Shown here piece after piece: positions 60,577 through 64,000 of a DNA stretch of 64,000 bases. Numbering within the stretch: position 1 is the first letter of the stretch; each line of letters starts with the position of its first letter. The notes below the pieces were generated by a model that was given only the letters and a program-made list of their open reading frames with translations, ran no database searches and was not told where the DNA came from. This DNA is from Chryseobacterium aurantiacum (GTDB taxonomy: Bacteria; Bacteroidota; Bacteroidia; Flavobacteriales; Weeksellaceae). The stretch is taken from NCBI RefSeq assembly GCF_003020585.1, contig NZ_PXUE01000001.1, positions 930,001 through 994,000 of the forward strand. Reading direction: 5' to 3'. The position numbers and the translations under genes are program-made.

Positions 60577-60627
60577 ATTAAAAAAATGATTTACTACAAT
60601 TGTGGGATAGGTCCTTTTCGAAAATCT

Positions 60628-62214
60628 CTATCCCACAGTTGGTGTATCTTCTTCTTTCAGGATTTTTTTCTCCTTCATGGTAAGCATCATCCTCTCGTAT
60701 TTGTATTTTTCCCAGTCAAATAGGTTAAGGAAGTCGAGGGCAGCCTGAAATCCCCTGTTGAAGAGATCTTCTTTCTCTTCCTTTTTCATAAAGAAGTTCA
60801 GCCAGCTGCTTGTGCCGCAGTTTACAGATTGTATGCTATACAAACGGTAGAAAGTGTGCTTGGTAAGAAACATTTTGTCATTGAATCCTTTTAATGTACT
60901 GATGATATTTCCTGCATAACTGAAAGGGGTTTTAAGAATTTGTTCACTTGTTTTTCCCTTTTCAGAAAGAATATCAGAATCACTCGTCAATTGAACCCCG
61001 AAAAGAGGCATTCTCGGATAAAAAACTTCATCAGCATGAAACAGATCAATAGGAAAATTAGAAATACTGCCTCCATCTATGAAAACACCAACGGGATTAA
61101 TGTCTTCCTGTTTAGTATTCATCCAGTATCTCCATGCATATTTTATTGAACCTTCAGTTCTATCAATTCTTTTCTGAAAAGGCTCAAAAAAGAAAGGAAC
61201 AGACATGGAAGCCCTTACAAACTCTGCAGGACTGGCATGTTTCAGTTCTTCTTCAGACCAGTATAAATTGGCCATTGTTGGAAGTTCAACCTTTATTTTA
61301 GCATTAATGTCTGTGGTAATAACAACATATTCAGACTGAAGGAGGTAAAACGGATTGTTTTTATAATAATCATTATTGATAACACTGTCATAGAAAATCT
61401 TATATCTTGTCAGATCAATATGTTCCTGATTCTTGGTTTTAATTTTTTCAATACTGTTTAAAGCCATTGTATAATATTCCTGACCATTCCCGTAACGATA
61501 ATTGAGGTTGAGATCTCGTTCCTTTTGAATAAATTTTTCATTGAGATGAGCCACGGTTTTTATTCCAAAATCATCCAGAGCTCTTTCCATGGTATTCATG
61601 AAAATATTTCCCGGATTAAGTCCGCTGTTTTCCTTTCTGAAGTTGTTATACAATTTTTTGACACAAAAAAATAGAATAACAGCCGGAACAAGAGGAATCA
61701 GAAACATGAGCTTGGCATTCAGTATGGTTTCTGAGGATACAGCAAAAGGAATACTCACCAGAATAATGATAAGAGCTGCTGTAATAAGCGCATTGATTTT
61801 GAAAAAGTCCTTATTATTCAGCATGGCATGGAGGGTTGTTTTTACATACGTTTTCCCATCCATAAAATCGGCAAAGTTCCAACTAAAAAGAATATTCTTA
61901 ATGAGTTTGCTCTTAGGCTCTTCCTTGGTTTTACAAGCTGCAATAAGCACCGTGTTGATTGCTCCGGCACTGGTTCCTGCTACTTTCAAAAAACGGATTC
62001 CGAAAGTTTCAAGACCATAAAGGTAACCTACCAGTGCGCTTCCCCAAACACCTCCTCCTTCCTGTACAAATTCTATATACTGATTCCCGTGCTGATCCAG
62101 AAGATCAGAAAATTCCTTGGCAGAAATATTCTCATGCAAGGCAATAAGTTTATCCCTGGATGCCTGCGAAAGAGAATCATCTCCCAGAATGGTATTGAGG
62201 TCTTCAGTTTTCAT
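60628..62214 (-). CDS. Patatin-like phospholipase family protein with transmembrane segment
   Basis: A 528-residue lipid acyl hydrolase. The oxyanion loop is FVQEGGGVWGSALVG near residue 49, the nucleophile elbow GTSAG near 80 and the catalytic Asp lies in GVFIDGGSISNFPID near 377, a complete Ser-Asp dyad. Two hydrophobic helices (about 143-185) are inserted after the elbow and may anchor it to the membrane. It is longer than standard patatin phospholipases. It lies 74 bp after corA on the same strand. The substrate is unknown. Confidence 0.9.
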   Translation of the reverse strand: MKTEDLNTILGDDSLSQASRDKLIALHENISAKEFSDLLDQHGNQYIEFVQEGGGVWGSALVGYLYGLETFGIRFLKVAGTSAGAINTVLIAACKTKEEPKSKLIKNILFSWNFADFMDGKTYVKTTLHAMLNNKDFFKINALITAALIIILVSIPFAVSSETILNAKLMFLIPLVPAVILFFCVKKLYNNFRKENSGLNPGNIFMNTMERALDDFGIKTVAHLNEKFIQKERDLNLNYRYGNGQEYYTMALNSIEKIKTKNQEHIDLTRYKIFYDSVINNDYYKNNPFYLLQSEYVVITTDINAKIKVELPTMANLYWSEEELKHASPAEFVRASMSVPFFFEPFQKRIDRTEGSIKYAWRYWMNTKQEDINPVGVFIDGGSISNFPIDLFHADEVFYPRMPLFGVQLTSDSDILSEKGKTSEQILKTPFSYAGNIISTLKGFNDKMFLTKHTFYRLYSIQSVNCGTSSWLNFFMKKEEKEDLFNRGFQAALDFLNLFDWEKYKYERMMLTMKEKKILKEEDTPTVG

Positions 62215-62288
62215 GTATTTTGTTTTTGGTGGTGCTGAAAAATTAAGCTTTTCTATTTTTCAATGATATGAAATTGTATTTCAAGCTA

Positions 62289-63188
62289 TTACCATTGCTT
62301 ACGTCGTACATAAATGAATGTACTGACAACAACGGTTAACATGACACCTATTGTGATGAAATAACCGTATTGATGATGAAGTTCGGGCATATTATCAAAG
62401 TTCATCCCATATACTCCGGCAATAAAGGTTATCGGTAAGAAATAGACTGAGTAAATGGCTAAAACTTTCATTACCTGATTGGCTTTCTGATCAGAAAGAG
62501 CTAAAAACATCGAAATAAGGTTGGTTATCTGTATATTCAAATGATCAAAATCTGCTACAACATCTTTATGTTTATCCTTTAAATCCACAATTTCAGAATC
62601 CTGTAAATTCAAGAGCTTGAATTTGTCAATGGCATCACTGGAAATGATCAGCACACGGGAATTCAGTCCTGACTTTCGTTTTAGCTTATATAATCTTCGG
62701 ATCTGGCTTGTATGATTGGTATTTTTAAGGAAAATCTCATTTTCAATATTGTCCATAGTCTCCAGCAGGCTTATAGATTCATCATCAAAGCTCTTCATGA
62801 TGAGTATGGCAATCATCAGGGCAATTTTTTGAGGGGTAGCCTCTTCCTGTATTACCGAAAGCTTTTTTTTCGTTTCAGAAATGCTTCTGGTTTTCATCCT
62901 GTGGATGGTAATAATGGTTTTATCCAGTATGAAAATTGCAATCTTTGTACTGATATCACTTATCGTATTCAGGTTTTTCCTTTCCAGTTCTGTACTTTCG
63001 CGGAGAAGGAAGAACTTTACATTTCCGTCTTCTTCATATTTCGGGAGGTGATTAGGGTCTATGGTATCTTCCAGAAGAAGATTGTTGATTTCGTATCTTT
63101 CATGAAGAAATTTTAGGTCTTCTGCAGTAGGAGCCTCTACATCTACCCATTCGCAGTGGGAGCTTCTGTATATCGTATCAATTGGCAT
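62289..63188 (-). CDS. corA: Magnesium/cobalt transport protein CorA
   Basis: A 299-residue pentameric Mg2+ channel of the inner membrane. The signature GMN lies in GVYGMNFDNMPELHHQYGYF near residue 261, after TM1, and TM2 ends in YVRRKQW. The N-terminal cytoplasmic funnel starts with PIDTIYRSSHCEWVDVEAPTAEDL. Length is short for CorA but within the range. Probably cotranscribed with the patatin gene downstream. Confidence 0.95.
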   Translation of the reverse strand: MPIDTIYRSSHCEWVDVEAPTAEDLKFLHERYEINNLLLEDTIDPNHLPKYEEDGNVKFFLLRESTELERKNLNTISDISTKIAIFILDKTIITIHRMKTRSISETKKKLSVIQEEATPQKIALMIAILIMKSFDDESISLLETMDNIENEIFLKNTNHTSQIRRLYKLKRKSGLNSRVLIISSDAIDKFKLLNLQDSEIVDLKDKHKDVVADFDHLNIQITNLISMFLALSDQKANQVMKVLAIYSVYFLPITFIAGVYGMNFDNMPELHHQYGYFITIGVMLTVVVSTFIYVRRKQW

Positions 63189-63235
63189 AAAGTAAAAATA
63201 CTAATATTTTGAAAAAGTATGTGTTAAATAAGTTT

Positions 63236-63243
63236 TATCTTTG
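63236..63243 (+). promoter_or_regulatory. -7 box of fabH
   Basis: TATCTTTG matches TAnnTTTG, 18 nt before the ATG at 63262. A TTTG lies at 63208-63211, but the 24-nt spacer is longer than usual. Confidence 0.4.
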
Positions 63244-63261
63244 CCAAAATTAAAAAACTAT

Positions 63262-64000
63262 ATGATTAAAAGTACAATAAAAGGAGTTGGATTTTATGTT
63301 CCAGATAATGTTGTTACAAATGATGATTTAGCAAAATTAATGACCACTAATGATGAATGGATTACGGAAAGGACTGGCATCAAGGAACGAAGACACAGAA
63401 AAAATAGAAATGATTCTCAGGAAACAGCAGCTTACCTGGGATTCAAAGCTTCTGAAAAGGCCCTTGAGAAAGCAGGTTTAACAGCTAAAGATATCGACTA
63501 CATTGTTTTTGCAACCCTATCTCCTGATTATTATTTTCCGGGATGTGGAGTATTGCTTCAGGATATGCTGGGATGTGATACCATTGGAGCCTTAGATGTA
63601 AGGAACCAGTGTTCAGGATTTGTATACTCTATGAGTGTTGCTAATGCGTTTATAAAATCAGGAACCTATAAAAATATCCTTGTTGTAGGAGCAGAAGTTC
63701 ATTCATTCGGATTGGATTTTTCTGATGAGGGAAGAGGGGTTTCCGTTATTTTCGGAGATGGAGCAGGAGCGGTTGTACTTTCTGCAACAGAAGATGAAAA
63801 TGCAGGAGATATTTTAGCCGTAAATATGCACTCTGAAGGTAAATATGCTGATGAACTTTGTACTCAGTTCCCAGGTTCTAAGTTTGGCTGGAGCGACAGA
63901 ATGAGAAAAGAACCGGAAAATGTAACCAATAAGGAAGTATATCCAATCATGAACGGAAACTTCGTATTTAAACATGCGGTAACAAGATTTCCGGAGACGA
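63262..64000 (+). CDS. fabH: 3-oxoacyl-ACP synthase III (partial, runs off the window)
   Basis: The first 246 codons of a KAS III family enzyme, which starts fatty-acid synthesis by condensing acetyl-CoA with malonyl-ACP. The frame is open from ATG 63262 to the window edge. MTTNDEWITERTGIKERRHR near 26 is the family CoA-binding start, the catalytic Cys117 lies in LDVRNQCSGFVYSM, and FGDGAGAVVL near 172 is the glycine-rich loop. The His and Asn of the triad lie beyond the edge. Bacteroidota often carry several paralogues, so it may be one of several. Confidence 0.93.
   Translation, partial: MIKSTIKGVGFYVPDNVVTNDDLAKLMTTNDEWITERTGIKERRHRKNRNDSQETAAYLGFKASEKALEKAGLTAKDIDYIVFATLSPDYYFPGCGVLLQDMLGCDTIGALDVRNQCSGFVYSMSVANAFIKSGTYKNILVVGAEVHSFGLDFSDEGRGVSVIFGDGAGAVVLSATEDENAGDILAVNMHSEGKYADELCTQFPGSKFGWSDRMRKEPENVTNKEVYPIMNGNFVFKHAVTRFPET

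Noticed and set aside
60601..60637. Hairpin TGTGGGATAG/CTATCCCACA at the end of the patatin gene
   Set aside because: A perfect 10-bp stem, but without a T-tract on either strand and with the patatin stop codon in one arm. Not called as a terminator.
61589..62238. Plus-strand ORFs of 136-143 residues inside the patatin gene
   Set aside because: Antisense to the catalytic region of patatin, with no recognisable domain. They are shadows.
1..64000. CRISPR arrays, tRNA or rRNA genes, insertion sequences and prophage
   Set aside because: No regularly spaced repeats, no RNA-gene signature and no transposase, integrase or phage protein were found on reading either strand by eye. A tRNAscan or ISfinder search was not possible.

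Overview
The window is AT-rich chromosomal DNA from a member of the Bacteroidota, class Flavobacteriia, most likely Chryseobacterium or a close Weeksellaceae relative. The grounds are type IX secretion genes (porU, porV, gldJ) and a secreted cargo protein with a C-terminal sorting domain, a mevalonate-pathway gene, the flavobacterial -7 promoter element TAnnTTTG, weak Shine-Dalgarno sequences and the family composition. I see no tRNA, rRNA, CRISPR array, transposase or phage gene. Genus and species are inference.

Layout. 0-7 kb: two tandem paralogous membrane acyltransferases, ung, a lipoprotein/DUF456 pair, an MscS-type channel, pdxJ and an alpha/beta hydrolase. 7.0-9.5 kb: a compact RiPP cluster of the microviridin (graspetide) class, made of a 73-residue precursor with a TxKYPSDxDD core, an internal terminator, an MdnB-like ATP-grasp ligase and an MdnC-like ATP-grasp ligase. 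9.7-13.6 kb: an SDR/acyl-CoA ligase operon and mvaD. 13.6-24.2 kb: an EEP-family phosphatase, NTF2-like and VOC proteins, a TauE/DUF1634 pair, DUF1543-purK, an SH3 protein, a Kef-type antiporter, a lipoprotein, an EamA transporter and purE. 24.2-32.5 kb: a BspA-like T9SS cargo protein, YiaA, a lipoprotein, ahcY, a PPOX-fold protein, a phosphopantetheinyl transferase and a FUSC protein.

32.6-39.6 kb: porV and porU, divergent from gldJ. 39.6-48.7 kb: murF, a Nudix hydrolase with a duplicated 5' remnant, the OMP-lptC-anmK envelope operon, an aldehyde dehydrogenase with a perfect 26-bp palindrome upstream, and DNA polymerase III delta'. 49.1-54 kb: a TetR-controlled TolC/HlyD/MFS (EmrAB-type) efflux operon. 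54-64 kb: an accessory-looking stretch with two large inverted-repeat elements around a DoxX/hydrolase block, MazG-like and tag genes, an HxlR/flavodoxin-fold reductase pair, patatin, corA and the start of fabH.

The graspetide cluster is the most interesting system. The precursor has the conserved leader helix (PFFASFLE) and a complete core. The two ligases resemble the lactam- and lactone-forming enzymes of microviridin biosynthesis. The hairpin between precursor and ligases would make the peptide in excess over its enzymes. No dedicated transporter, protease or acetyltransferase lies nearby. Microviridin-type peptides are already known from Chryseobacterium (chryseoviridins), so the class is not new, but this single-core precursor may be.
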